NCBI GenBank assembly: GCA_023460515.1 | Contig: JAEWPS010000032.1 | Span: 1 to 64,000, forward strand | Direction: 5' to 3' | From: Bacillota bacterium | GTDB lineage: Bacteria > Bacillota > Clostridia > TANB77 > CAG-465 | Length of the DNA: 64,000 nucleotides | In this document: in pieces, positions 38,786-47,028 of the stretch | Numbering within the stretch: position 1 is the stretch's first letter | How the letters are laid out: the number at the start of each line of letters is the position of its first letter | The notes under the pieces: model-generated | Databases searched by the model: none | What the model saw: the letters and a program-made list of their open reading frames with translations, nothing else | What the model was told of the DNA's origin: nothing | Program-made: the position numbers and the translations under genes

Positions 38786-41107
38786 CTATAATGAGTGTTT
38801 TATTCTGTCTTTTTCTTCTGATTTTTTTGCATTATTAAATCTATCTATTGTACCAACTAAGTATCCAGTAATTCTTCTTATTCTCTCAAAGCCACCTAAC
38901 TCATTTTCAAATTCTTTTCTACCACATTGAGGACATGTATCTTCAATTATTCCTGTGTAACCACAAACAGGGTCTCTATCTACTGGGTGATTAATTGATC
39001 CATATCCAATACCTGATTCTTTCATACATCTTATTATTTGTTCAAAAGCTTCTAGATTTTTTGTAGGATCACCATCTAATTCTACATAACTTATATGTCC
39101 AGCATTTGTTAATTCGTGATATGGTGCTTCAATTCTAATTTTATCAAAAGCATTTATTTTATAATATACTGGAACATGAAAAGAGTTAGTGTAATAATCT
39201 TTATCTGTTACTCCTTCAATGTTTCCAAACCTTTTTCTATCCATTTTGACAAATCTACCAGATAGACCTTCTGCTGGAGTCGCAAGTAATGTATAATTAA
39301 ATCCACTTTTTTCTGCTTCTTCATCCATTCTTTCTCTCATATGTGTTATTATTTTTAGTCCTAAGTCTCTTGCTTCTTCAGTTTCACCATGGTGATTACC
39401 AATAAGAGATTTAAGCGATTCTGCAAGTCCAATGAAACCTACAGATAGAGTTCCATGTTTTAAAATTTCTCCAACTTCATCTTCTAATTTTAATTTTTCA
39501 GATCCAAGCCATACGCCTTGTCCCATCAAAAAGGGATAATTTAAAACCTTTTTCTTTGCTTGAATTTTATATCTATCCATTAATTGTTCTATAACAAGAT
39601 CAATTCGCTCATCTAATAATTTAAAGAATAGATCTACATTATGATTTGATAATATAGCAAGCCTTGGTAAATTAATTGAAGTAAAACTTAAATTGCCTCT
39701 ACCGCAGACAACTTCATTTTCTTTGTCATAAATATTAGCCATTACTCTAGTTCTACACCCCATGTATGCTACTTCACTGTTATAGTCTCCCTTTTTATAA
39801 TATTTTACATTAAATGGCGCATCAATAAATGAAAAATTAGGAAATAATCTTTTAGCTGAAACTTTACATGCTAATTTAAACAAATCATAGTTTGGTTCAC
39901 CTTCATTGTAATTGATTCCCTCTTTAATTTTAAATATTTGTATAGGGAATATAGGAGTTTCTCCAAATCCAAGACCAGCATCTGTTGCAAGTAGTAAATT
40001 TTTCATTACAAGCCTTCCTTCTGCAGAGGTGTCTAATCCATAATTTATAGAGCTAAATGGTACTTGTGCGCCTGCTCTTGAATGCATAGTATTTAAATTA
40101 TGTATAAAGGCTTCCATTGCTTGATATGTTGCTTTATCAATTTCTTTGTATGTGTATTTATTTACGAATTCTTGAATTTTATTTACTACATTTTCACTAA
40201 ATTCTTGTAATAAAATGTTTTTTTCTTCATTTAAATAGTTATTTGTATTTTCTAATGTAGGTATAATATTTTTTGTAGATTCAATTTTATTAATCAAATC
40301 ACGAACATAATTCTCAGCATCTGTTTTTTCAGTAAGTAATTCGATTGCTTTAATTAAATTTTTTACATGCAATTTTTTATATGTTTTTCTTACACCAATT
40401 GCTAATGCATATTCAAAATTTGGTATACTCTGTCCACCATGTTGATCATTTTGGTTAGATTGTATTGCAATTGCAGCAAGAGCAGCATAACTTGCTATGT
40501 CGTTTGGCTCTCTTAGATGACCTTCACCAGTTGAAAATCCGTTTTCAAATAATTTGATTAAATCTATTTGAGTACATGTAGTTGTTAATGTTAAAAAATC
40601 CAAGTCATGTATATGAATGTCTCCTTCTACATGCGCTTTAGAGTGTTTTTTATCTAAAACAAACATCTGATAGAATTTTTTAGCACCTTCACTACCGTAC
40701 TTTAGCATTGTACCCATAGCAGTATCTGCATTTACATTAGCGTTTTCTCTTTTTATATCGTTGTCTTTACTGTTTGAAAAAGTTAATTCTTCAAAAGTTT
40801 TCATTATTTCACTATTCATTTCTCTTAATCTTGTTCTTTCAGCTCTATATAATATATAAGCCTTTGCAGTGGTTGCATGCCCTTCTTCAATTAATATTTT
40901 TTCTGTGGCATCTTGAACTTGTTCAACAGTAGGAACATTGCCATTAATTTTTGATTCAAGATATTCACAAACTTTTTGTGCTAGCTCCTCGGCAATTTCA
41001 TAATCATGACCTCCAACTTCTACTGCTGCTTTATAAATTGCTTTTGAAATTTTTTCGACATTAAAGGCTACTTTTCTGCCATCTCTTTTTATTATTTTAG
41101 TTATCAT
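38786..41107 (-). CDS. nrdD: anaerobic ribonucleoside-triphosphate reductase (class III)
   Basis: 773 residues. An N-terminal ATP-cone (ITKIIKRDGRKVAFNVEKI) mediates allosteric control. The catalytic barrel follows. The C-terminus has the zinc site (CGYTG, CPQCGR) and the glycyl-radical loop in RITGYLVGTIDRFNN. Strictly anaerobic chemistry. Promoter and NrdR box lie directly upstream. Confidence 0.96.
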   Translation of the reverse strand: MITKIIKRDGRKVAFNVEKISKAIYKAAVEVGGHDYEIAEELAQKVCEYLESKINGNVPTVEQVQDATEKILIEEGHATTAKAYILYRAERTRLREMNSEIMKTFEELTFSNSKDNDIKRENANVNADTAMGTMLKYGSEGAKKFYQMFVLDKKHSKAHVEGDIHIHDLDFLTLTTTCTQIDLIKLFENGFSTGEGHLREPNDIASYAALAAIAIQSNQNDQHGGQSIPNFEYALAIGVRKTYKKLHVKNLIKAIELLTEKTDAENYVRDLINKIESTKNIIPTLENTNNYLNEEKNILLQEFSENVVNKIQEFVNKYTYKEIDKATYQAMEAFIHNLNTMHSRAGAQVPFSSINYGLDTSAEGRLVMKNLLLATDAGLGFGETPIFPIQIFKIKEGINYNEGEPNYDLFKLACKVSAKRLFPNFSFIDAPFNVKYYKKGDYNSEVAYMGCRTRVMANIYDKENEVVCGRGNLSFTSINLPRLAILSNHNVDLFFKLLDERIDLVIEQLMDRYKIQAKKKVLNYPFLMGQGVWLGSEKLKLEDEVGEILKHGTLSVGFIGLAESLKSLIGNHHGETEEARDLGLKIITHMRERMDEEAEKSGFNYTLLATPAEGLSGRFVKMDRKRFGNIEGVTDKDYYTNSFHVPVYYKINAFDKIRIEAPYHELTNAGHISYVELDGDPTKNLEAFEQIIRCMKESGIGYGSINHPVDRDPVCGYTGIIEDTCPQCGRKEFENELGGFERIRRITGYLVGTIDRFNNAKKSEEKDRIKHSL

Positions 41108-41143
41108 AAAAATACCACCCCTTGTATTACATAAAATGTAAAA

Positions 41144-41159
41144 ACACTATATATTGTGT
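41144..41159. promoter_or_regulatory. NrdR box upstream of nrdD
   Basis: ACACTATATATTGTGT is a full match to the NrdR consensus (ACACWATATATWGTGT), placed at about +4 to +19 of the nrdD transcript. NrdR usually binds two boxes; the only other dyad nearby, TTACATAAAATGTAA (41127-41141), is not a good match. Confidence 0.85.
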
Positions 41160-41169
41160 TTATGAAGTA

Positions 41170-41198
41170 ATTATAACATAAGTAAAATTTATTGTCAA
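41170..41198 (-). promoter_or_regulatory. sigma-A promoter of nrdD-nrdG-nrdR
   Basis: Minus strand TTGACA (41193-41198), 17 bp, TATAAT (41170-41175). Confidence 0.85.
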
Positions 41199-41340
41199 TG
41201 TATTTTAATAAGATTTTTAAAATGTAATATTTATGACATATTGAACTAATTTTCTACATAAATTTATGTAAATAAAATAGTATATAAAGTGAATCAATTG
41301 CATATAATTTTAATATGAAAAAAGTTGCAAAACTCATTTT

Positions 41341-41348
41341 TTGTCGAA
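41341..41348 (+). promoter_or_regulatory. Spo0A box upstream of the Spo0E-like gene
   Basis: TTGTCGAA within TTTTTTGTCGAAAC, identical to the Spo0A-box core, 29 bp upstream of the -35. Confidence 0.65.
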
Positions 41349-41377
41349 ACTTGCGACCGAAAAAATGACAGCAGATA

Positions 41378-41406
41378 TTGACAACTGTGTCATAAAATGG
41401 TATTAT
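41378..41406 (+). promoter_or_regulatory. sigma-A promoter of the Spo0E-like gene
   Basis: TTGACA (41378-41383), 17 bp ending TGG, TATTAT (41401-41406). Confidence 0.75.
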
Positions 41407-41426
41407 ATTTGCGGAAGGGTGATTTG

Positions 41427-41579
41427 ATGGTACAAGAAAAAATTATTGAATTGAAGAAAAAATTAGATGATCAGATAATGAATAATGATTTATATGAGAA
41501 AATATATAAAACTAGCGTGGACATTGATAAGTTAATAATAGAATATTACAAACAATATGGACTAAGTGGGGTTAAATAG
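41427..41579 (+). CDS. Spo0E-like aspartyl-phosphate phosphatase
   Basis: 50 residues forming two helices with TSVDIDKLIIEYYKQ (about 29-43), close to the SQELDxLI-YY signature of Spo0E phosphatases that dephosphorylate Spo0A. GGAAGGG precedes the ATG. A perfect Spo0A box lies upstream, suggesting feedback. The start codon at 41397 upstream is unlikely. The 3' end overlaps the convergent gene by 18 bp. Confidence 0.75.
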   Translation: MVQEKIIELKKKLDDQIMNNDLYEKIYKTSVDIDKLIIEYYKQYGLSGVK

Positions 41580-41945
41580 TCGTTTGAAAATATCCATATT
41601 TTTAAATGTATCTAATGAAATATCAAAAAGTAGTAGTCCAAGAATTATAAGTAATAAATAATCTCGTTTGTTTTCCATGAACAAGAATATTAAGATACCT
41701 ACTATTATTATGTCATCGATACTAAATGATAGTCCAAATAGAGAAAGTCTGTCTTTATTTGGTTTAGATATATCACTCACAAATTCTTGAGACTCTTTAT
41801 TATCATCAAAAGAAATTTGACTCATAATTTCGTTATTATCTTCCTTCTTTGAGTCTGTTTCAATAATAGGATGAACGGGAGCAGTCCTATTGTACATATT
41901 ATTATATGGTATGTAATTATTATAATAGTTAGTATTATGTAACAT
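41562..41945 (-). CDS. small protein with C-terminal membrane segment, unknown
   Basis: 127 residues: Asn/Tyr-rich N-terminus (NYYNNYIPYNNMYN), an acidic middle, then hydrophobic segments at about 80-115. The start is the ATG at 41943-41945 with AAAGGGAG upstream. It overlaps the previous gene by 11 bp, so the two are translationally coupled. The Tyr/Asn-rich start resembles spore-coat proteins, but no family is recognised. Confidence 0.7.
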   Translation of the reverse strand: MLHNTNYYNNYIPYNNMYNRTAPVHPIIETDSKKEDNNEIMSQISFDDNKESQEFVSDISKPNKDRLSLFGLSFSIDDIIIVGILIFLFMENKRDYLLLIILGLLLFDISLDTFKNMDIFKRLFNPT

Positions 41946-42375
41946 TATTACCACTCCCTTTATCATCAAATATACCTAATGCACTTCCAATAGTTAAGTA
42001 TGTTAAATACTCATTTATTTTCTCTTGCCTCGATTTTCTAAGAAAAGGTTTTAGAGAAATAAGTAAATTTTTTCTAGGATCATCTTTGTTCATCGAAGAT
42101 AATATTTTCTGAATTTTCATAATTGTATTTACATCAAATCCGGAGTCATTACTTCCAAATAATCCTGATAAATTTAAATTATTTAATGCATCGGATATGT
42201 TAAAATTGTTGTTTTCTTTTTTACTTTCTTTTTTTTGCTCATTTTTAAAAAAATTTTCTTGTATGTATTCTATATTGTTTTTTTCTTCTTTGGAAATTGG
42301 CGGCTTTTCTTCGCTTAATTTGGATTGAATTCCTTGTATCAATTCAAATAAATAATTATTATCTTCTTTATCCAT
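41935..42375 (-). CDS. conserved-looking hypothetical protein, 146 residues
   Basis: Soluble, charged N-terminal half with low complexity (Glu/Lys/Asn), then a structured C-terminal half: MNKDDPRKNLLISLKPFL and RKSRQEKINEYLTY. That segment has the look of a conserved helical domain, but I cannot name it. It is central in a three-gene unit of small unknown proteins beside sporulation genes. Confidence 0.7.
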   Translation of the reverse strand: MDKEDNNYLFELIQGIQSKLSEEKPPISKEEKNNIEYIQENFFKNEQKKESKKENNNFNISDALNNLNLSGLFGSNDSGFDVNTIMKIQKILSSMNKDDPRKNLLISLKPFLRKSRQEKINEYLTYLTIGSALGIFDDKGSGNNVT

Positions 42376-42386
42376 CTTTAATTCAC

Positions 42387-42563
42387 TTATTTTCCGTCTT
42401 GTGAGTTGTTATTCACATTTTTGTTTAACATTCCAACTAAATTATTTAAATCTTCTTTAGACATGCCGCTTACCATTTTTCCAACTTGTTCAATTTTACT
42501 TCTATCAACCCCAGATAGTAGTTCTAATAGTTTAGAATTTAACATATTATTCATGTTACTCAT
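42387..42563 (-). CDS. small helical protein, 58 residues, unknown
   Basis: Starts MSNMNNMLNSKLLELLSG and is almost wholly helical, ending in an Asn-rich tail. AAGGGGG lies 9 nt before the chosen ATG at 42561-42563; an ATG two codons upstream is also possible. First gene of the three-gene unit. Confidence 0.65.
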   Translation of the reverse strand: MSNMNNMLNSKLLELLSGVDRSKIEQVGKMVSGMSKEDLNNLVGMLNKNVNNNSQDGK

Positions 42564-42712
42564 ATACATCAACCCCCTTAAACAACTTATATATTGTAAT
42601 TATATGCACCTTATTAAAAAGTGTGATTGAAATGCGAGGTGAAAGATGCTTAATTTTAAAAAAATAATTTTATAATTAGAAATATATATGATTATATATT
42701 TACATTATATGA

Positions 42713-42737
42713 TATAATTCACATTGTGTGAATTATA
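42713..42737. promoter_or_regulatory. perfect palindrome between divergent units, candidate operator
   Basis: TATAATTCACA (42713-42723) and its exact inverted repeat (42727-42737) around TTG. Each arm ends in a TATAAT on its own strand, so it could cover the -10 of both divergent promoters (yabG and the three-gene unit). The cognate regulator is unknown. Confidence 0.5.
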
Positions 42738-42783
42738 AATAAGTTATATAAATAGGAAGTATAAAAGTATATACTAAATAATC

Positions 42784-42811
42784 ACTTTCTAGGCTAAATT
42801 ATCATAAGATA
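42784..42811 (+). promoter_or_regulatory. possible sigma-K-type promoter of yabG
   Basis: AC (42784-42785), 17 bp, CATAAGATA (42803-42811) fits the sigma-K pattern AC-N16/17-CATAnnnTA. The start point would fall at or inside the ribosome site, which weakens the call. Confidence 0.25.
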
Positions 42812-42831
42812 TTCTAGGAGGTGATTATTTA

Positions 42832-43689
42832 ATGGATACATTTAAAATAGGTGATGTAGTTGGAAGAAAATCATATAACATGGATATATTATTTAAAATA
42901 ACAGGTATTAATAAAGAAATAATAGAACTAGCAGGTCTTACGGTTAGAATTGTGGCTGATTCACCTGTAACAGATTTAGTACATATATTGGAATCCGAAG
43001 TTAAAGATAGAATGAAAAAAATAGATGATTCAAGAAAAATAAGGATGAATAGATGTTATAACAATATAAATAAAAAATTTAATATTAGAGATACAACATC
43101 AGAAAATCCAAATATTTATGTAAAAGAGAAAATCTTTAAAAGACCTGGAGTAATATTGCATATAGATGGCGATTCAGAGTATACTGAAAAATGTAGAGAA
43201 AATTATAAGAGAATGGGTCTTACAGCATATGTATATAATATAAGTGAAGAAGAGCAGTATAAACAGATATATTCATTGCTTCAAAAAATAAGACCAAATA
43301 TTTTGATACTCACAGGTCACGATGCTTTCTTAAGAAAAAGAAATGATATATATAACATAAATAACTATAAAAATTCAAAATACTTCATACAAGGGGTTTT
43401 GGAAGCCAGAAGATATGAACATAATTTAGATAATTTAGTTATATTTGCGGGAGCTTGTCAAAGCTATTATGAGGCGATAATATCTGCTGGCGCAAATTTT
43501 GCTTCGGCTCCAAAAAGAGTTTTAATTGATATGTTAGATCCACTTATAGTTGCTGAATCAATAGCATATACACCAGTTGATAAATTTATTCCTCTCGCTA
43601 GTATAATTTCAAATACAAGGGAAGGAATTGATGGAATTGGGGGAGTGCAAACTAGAGGACAATATAGGGAAGGTATGCCGGGTATTTAA
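42832..43689 (+). CDS. yabG: sporulation-specific protease YabG
   Basis: 285 residues. The N-terminal FKIGDVVGRKSYNMDILFKI and the core ILTGHDAFLRKRNDIYNI, IFAGACQSYYEAIISAGANFASAPKR match YabG, the coat-protein processing protease. AGGAGGTGATT precedes the ATG. The Cys in GACQS and His in TGHDA are probable catalytic residues. Made in the mother cell in Bacillus. Confidence 0.93.
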   Translation: MDTFKIGDVVGRKSYNMDILFKITGINKEIIELAGLTVRIVADSPVTDLVHILESEVKDRMKKIDDSRKIRMNRCYNNINKKFNIRDTTSENPNIYVKEKIFKRPGVILHIDGDSEYTEKCRENYKRMGLTAYVYNISEEEQYKQIYSLLQKIRPNILILTGHDAFLRKRNDIYNINNYKNSKYFIQGVLEARRYEHNLDNLVIFAGACQSYYEAIISAGANFASAPKRVLIDMLDPLIVAESIAYTPVDKFIPLASIISNTREGIDGIGGVQTRGQYREGMPGI

Positions 43690-43791
43690 AATACTAATAA
43701 ATATTAATTAATTGTAAAATTATGAAGAATATAAAATAAAAAGTGATATATAAATCAGGCCATATGCCATAAAATGCCGGTGTTGCGCTAT

Positions 43792-43799
43792 TTCGACAA
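43792..43799 (-). promoter_or_regulatory. Spo0A box upstream of spo0A
   Basis: TTCGACAA, the complement of the TTGTCGAA core, 30 bp upstream of the -35. Consistent with autoregulation of spo0A. Confidence 0.7.
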
Positions 43800-43828
43800 A
43801 AGTAGACTGTAAAATTTTAGCAGAAGAC

Positions 43829-43857
43829 TTGATTTCTTATATTTAATTGTGTATAAT
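43829..43857 (+). promoter_or_regulatory. promoter of spo0A
   Basis: TTGATT (43829-43834), 17 bp, TATAAT (43852-43857), 37 bp before the ATG. Confidence 0.7.
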
Positions 43858-43894
43858 TGTAATGTACTAAGAGATAAGGTATGGGGGTAATAAA

Positions 43895-44707
43895 ATGATT
43901 CAAAAGAAAAAGGTTATGTTACTGGATGATAATAGGGAGTTCGTAATGCTTCTTAAGGAGTATATAAATCTCCAAGAAGACATGGAAGTAGTTACTTATG
44001 CGTATGATGGAACAAATGCTATGAAACTTATGAAAGAAACTAATCCAGACGTGTTACTATTAGATATTATAATGCCTGAAAAAGACGGGTTGACAGTTTT
44101 AGAAGAAATGTCTAAAGAAAATGAGCATAAAATGCCATTAGTAATAGTAATGTCTTCAATTGGTCAAGAAAGAATAACGCAAAAGGCTATATCATTAGGA
44201 GCAACATATTATGTTGTAAAACCATTTGATATGAAAAGTTTAACTGAAAGAGTTAGAGATTTAATGTCACCAGATAATTCAACGACAACTATTAATAGTA
44301 GATTTACATCTAAGGATAATGTTTTAGATACTAGAAGACTTAATACTAGTCTAGAGGTAAGGGTAACAAATGCTATACATGACGTTGGGGTTCCAGCACA
44401 TATAAAAGGATATCAATATGTTAGAGAAGCAATAATTATGACAGTAAAAAATGAAGATGTTATAAACGCTGTTACGAAGACATTGTATCCAAACTTATCA
44501 CATATGTTTGATACAACACCATCTAGAGTAGAAAGAGCTATAAGACATGCTATTGAAGTGGCATGGAATAGGGGACAAATTGAGGTTCACGATAAGATAT
44601 TTGGATATACAGTAAATTCAAATAAAGGAAAACCAACAAATTCCGAGTTTATAGCAATGATAGCAGATAAATTGAGATTAGAAGAAAAAGCTGCTGCTAA
44701 TATGTAA
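43895..44707 (+). CDS. spo0A: stage 0 sporulation response regulator Spo0A
   Basis: Master regulator of sporulation, 270 residues. The receiver domain has acidic pocket Asp11/Asp12, phosphorylated Asp57 ([12 protein letters not shown]) and the Lys in VVKPFD. The DNA-binding domain ends [21 protein letters not shown], the sigma/DNA-contact helix. GGGGG precedes the ATG. Convergent with the oapA gene. Confidence 0.97.
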   Translation: MIQKKKVMLLDDNREFVMLLKEYINLQEDMEVVTYAYDGTNAMKLMKETNPDVLLLDIIMPEKDGLTVLEEMSKENEHKMPLVIVMSSIGQERITQKAISLGATYYVVKPFDMKSLTERVRDLMSPDNSTTTINSRFTSKDNVLDTRRLNTSLEVRVTNAIHDVGVPAHIKGYQYVREAIIMTVKNEDVINAVTKTLYPNLSHMFDTTPSRVERAIRHAIEVAWNRGQIEVHDKIFGYTVNSNKGKPTNSEFIAMIADKLRLEEKAAANM

Positions 44708-44757
44708 ATTTAAAGAATGCTTTGTGTTATTTTAACATAAGGTATTTTTTTTGTTAA

Positions 44758-44790
44758 TAAAAAAACGTAGCAATAACTACGTTTTTATTT
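44758..44790. terminator. bidirectional terminator between spo0A and oapA
   Basis: AAAAACGTAG pairs with CTACGTTTTT across a 6-nt loop; A and T runs on both sides. Confidence 0.85.
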
Positions 44791-44795
44791 ATATA

Positions 44796-45359
44796 TTATT
44801 TTTTAAATAAATGCAAAAATTTGCTAACTAGTGCAACAATTTTAGTTGTATTATGTTTAGCAACCGTTTTGCCTATTGCTTTACCACCAACAGTTAATGA
44901 GGCAACTAATGCACTAATAAGAAACTGCATATTAAAATCTAACCCAAAATCATTAGTAATTTTAACAGCAATTAAAGCACTTATTGCACCACTTAAAACA
45001 CCAGATATATCACCTACGACGTCTGCGCAAAAATTAGATACTTTATGCGAGTTACGTATAAGCTTGATTGCTGTTTTAGATCCTCTTAATTTTTTACTAG
45101 CTTTGGCATGGAATTCTTCCTCATTTGCTAGTGTAACAGCAACACCAATTATATCAAAGAAAATACCGATAAATATAACAATTACTAATACTAATATTGC
45201 TACAAGAATAGGTAAATCTTTTATAGATTCACTTGAAATATAAGAAAAAAATAAAGATGATATAAAAGTTAAGACAAAGATTGAAATCAACCATTTAAGT
45301 GTAGATTCTTCTGACTTTACTTTTTTATATCTTTTTTGTTTTATATCTTTTGTTTCCAT
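44796..45359 (-). CDS. oapA: OLE-associated membrane protein OapA
   Basis: 187 residues: basic N-terminus, four hydrophobic segments (about 23-42, 48-78, 110-134, 144-168) and a basic C-terminus. The third segment starts NFCADVVGDISG, a DxxxD pattern (Asp113, Asp117) as in OapA. The gene follows directly behind a long structured RNA on the same transcript, the arrangement that defines OapA. OapA binds OLE RNA and carries it to the membrane. The call rests on context and topology, not a search. Confidence 0.8.
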   Translation of the reverse strand: METKDIKQKRYKKVKSEESTLKWLISIFVLTFISSLFFSYISSESIKDLPILVAILVLVIVIFIGIFFDIIGVAVTLANEEEFHAKASKKLRGSKTAIKLIRNSHKVSNFCADVVGDISGVLSGAISALIAVKITNDFGLDFNMQFLISALVASLTVGGKAIGKTVAKHNTTKIVALVSKFLHLFKK

Positions 45360-45374
45360 TTTATATTATTTACA

Positions 45375-45969
45375 ACCCCTATTTAAAAATTATTTAGATG
45401 GTAGAAAATTAGGTAAATTTTACGGTTTAGGTCTAGTAGAATTTCTCTATTCTTTACTAAATATTACTATTTAGCCGTTTCCATTTAAAAAGAATATTCT
45501 TTGGTTACCCAAAAGACAACTAGATCACCACTTAAATCCGTACCTTAATCCCTAAAAACCTTTGCTTTTAATAAAGCAAACAGCCTAGAAGTTTTCCTAA
45601 AAAATATACTGCTACCTATTATTAGTCTTTTTCGCAATAATAATTTCATTATCATAAGTTAAAAATTATGGCCAATAATTAAATAACTCTTAAAATAAAT
45701 CCCAATAATATCACTCAAGACAGGCTACACTATGCATTGTGTCTTGGCACTTAACATAGGTTACACTTAATAATTTTGAACATTAAGTCTCCACGAAATT
45801 AGGGAATAAGCTGTATGCCATTACAACGTACCCTAATTTCTTTACTCCCTGAAACCACGCAGAACTGGGCGTTCTGCGCATTAACAAGGAACTTCAACGA
45901 TGTGCCTTTTAGTGGATTTTTAGCCCCACCCTCACAACAGACAGTATAACTAGAATAATGCACCATCAA
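45375..45969 (-). ncRNA. ole: OLE (ornate large extremophilic) RNA
   Basis: About 600 nt without an ORF between a strong promoter and oapA, richer in G+C than its surroundings. Conspicuous stems are CGCAGAAC/GTTCTGCG (45858-45879), GAAATTAGGG with its complement (45795-45841), ACACTATG..GTGT (45727-45742) and TTTGCTTTTAATAAAGCAAA (45561-45580). The 5' part reads GGTGGGGCTAAAAATCCAC. Length, position before a four-TM protein and location beside spo0A fit OLE RNA. The 3' end is not determined. Confidence 0.82.
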
Positions 45970-45975
45970 TAATAT

Positions 45976-46004
45976 ATTATATCATAAAATTTGCTTAAAT
46001 GCAA
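45976..46004 (-). promoter_or_regulatory. sigma-A promoter of OLE RNA-oapA
   Basis: Minus strand TTGCAT (45999-46004), 17 bp, TATAAT (45976-45981); predicted start near 45969. Confidence 0.75.
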
Positions 46005-46113
46005 ATTTGTACCAAAAACAATTAAAGTTTATGTGGGTATGTTATATTATATAATATTATATTTTATGTGTTTTATACACAAAAAACAGACAGAATATTA
46101 GCAAATTTTATAT

Positions 46114-46689
46114 CTATTTTTTCCACAAACCTATATCGTTCTTTATTGCATCTGATGCCAGTTCCTTAAAAATAGTAGAGTATTTAATATCTGGTGGATA
46201 AGTAAATGCATTTGCATATCCATTTTTAAGTAGTAGTCCATTAAACATTTTAGATTCAATTTCTTTTTTAGAAATTTCCAATGGAATTTCTAACCAAACA
46301 TAACAAAGCAGACGTCCAAACTTATCTGTTTCACTTACATCCTTTTCAAGGAAAACAGTTTTATTTAGCAATATTAATTTAGTATATTGTGCTGCTTCCT
46401 TTCCGTAAAATTCAACTTTTGATGTATATTCTGGACAATCTATCCCTATAAGTCTAACTTTATATTTTTTAGAATCAATAATAACCTCTATTGTATCCCC
46501 GTCAATAATTCTAGATACATCACCTTTTAATGTATTATTTAAAATAATAGATTCATCAATTCCTTTTGACTTATTAGAAACTGTTTGAGAATTGTCAGTG
46601 ATAAATTTGTCTATATTTTCAATATATTGACTAATATAAATTGCAGTAATTAAAAATAATCCAATAATAAATTTATTTCTTCTTTTCAA
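46114..46689 (-). CDS. secreted or membrane-bound thermonuclease (SNase family)
   Basis: 191 residues: signal anchor (about 7-22), short linker, then an SNase domain starting GDVSRIIDGDTIEV, with VRLIGIDCPEY carrying the catalytic Arg and Asp, and EKDVSETDKFGRLLCYVW with the second Arg. It degrades extracellular DNA and RNA. It lies upstream of the OLE promoter with a separate promoter. Confidence 0.92.
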   Translation of the reverse strand: MKRRNKFIIGLFLITAIYISQYIENIDKFITDNSQTVSNKSKGIDESIILNNTLKGDVSRIIDGDTIEVIIDSKKYKVRLIGIDCPEYTSKVEFYGKEAAQYTKLILLNKTVFLEKDVSETDKFGRLLCYVWLEIPLEISKKEIESKMFNGLLLKNGYANAFTYPPDIKYSTIFKELASDAIKNDIGLWKK

Positions 46690-47028
46690 ATTAATTTCAC
46701 CTATAATATTATATCATTTAAATAAATCTTTTCAACTTAAATAAAATAATATTTAAATATTATTATGGTATAAATTAAGTTTATATATATTTTAATATGA
46801 TTGTTTAATTGTAAGAACAAAAAACAAATTTTGTAGTTTTCAATTACAACAACGAAAACATTAAAAACAATTTACATAAAATATTTACATAATTATGAAA
46901 AAAGGTTGACATAATGACTGGTGATGTGTTATAATAAGATATAAGTTAGTAACGACAGAATATGACATAAGATGTTTGTAGAGTGTTGTTTACTAAATAT
47001 CTATAAATATTAAGAGGAGGAAATTTAA
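46690..47028. other. intergenic region with divergent promoters and a palindrome
   Basis: Contains no ORF of note. AATAATATTTAAATATTATT (46745-46764) is a perfect 20-bp AT palindrome near the nuclease start. The capsule-gene promoter lies at 46906-46935, leaving a leader of about 90 nt. Confidence 0.6.
46906..46935 (+). promoter_or_regulatory. sigma-A promoter of the capsule kinase operon
   Basis: TTGACA (46906-46911), 18 bp, TATAAT (46930-46935). Confidence 0.8.

Noticed and set aside
41127..41141. Second NrdR box upstream of nrdD
   Set aside because: The dyad TTACATAAAATGTAA matches the consensus poorly and its spacing is not a whole number of helical turns.
46024..46113. TGTGTTTTATACACA hairpin between the nuclease gene and OLE promoter, considered as a terminator
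   Set aside because: Stem of only five pairs and no T run on the minus strand.
46745..46764. 20-bp AT palindrome considered as an operator
   Set aside because: Made only of A and T in an AT-rich region, so chance is plausible; noted only within the intergenic entry.
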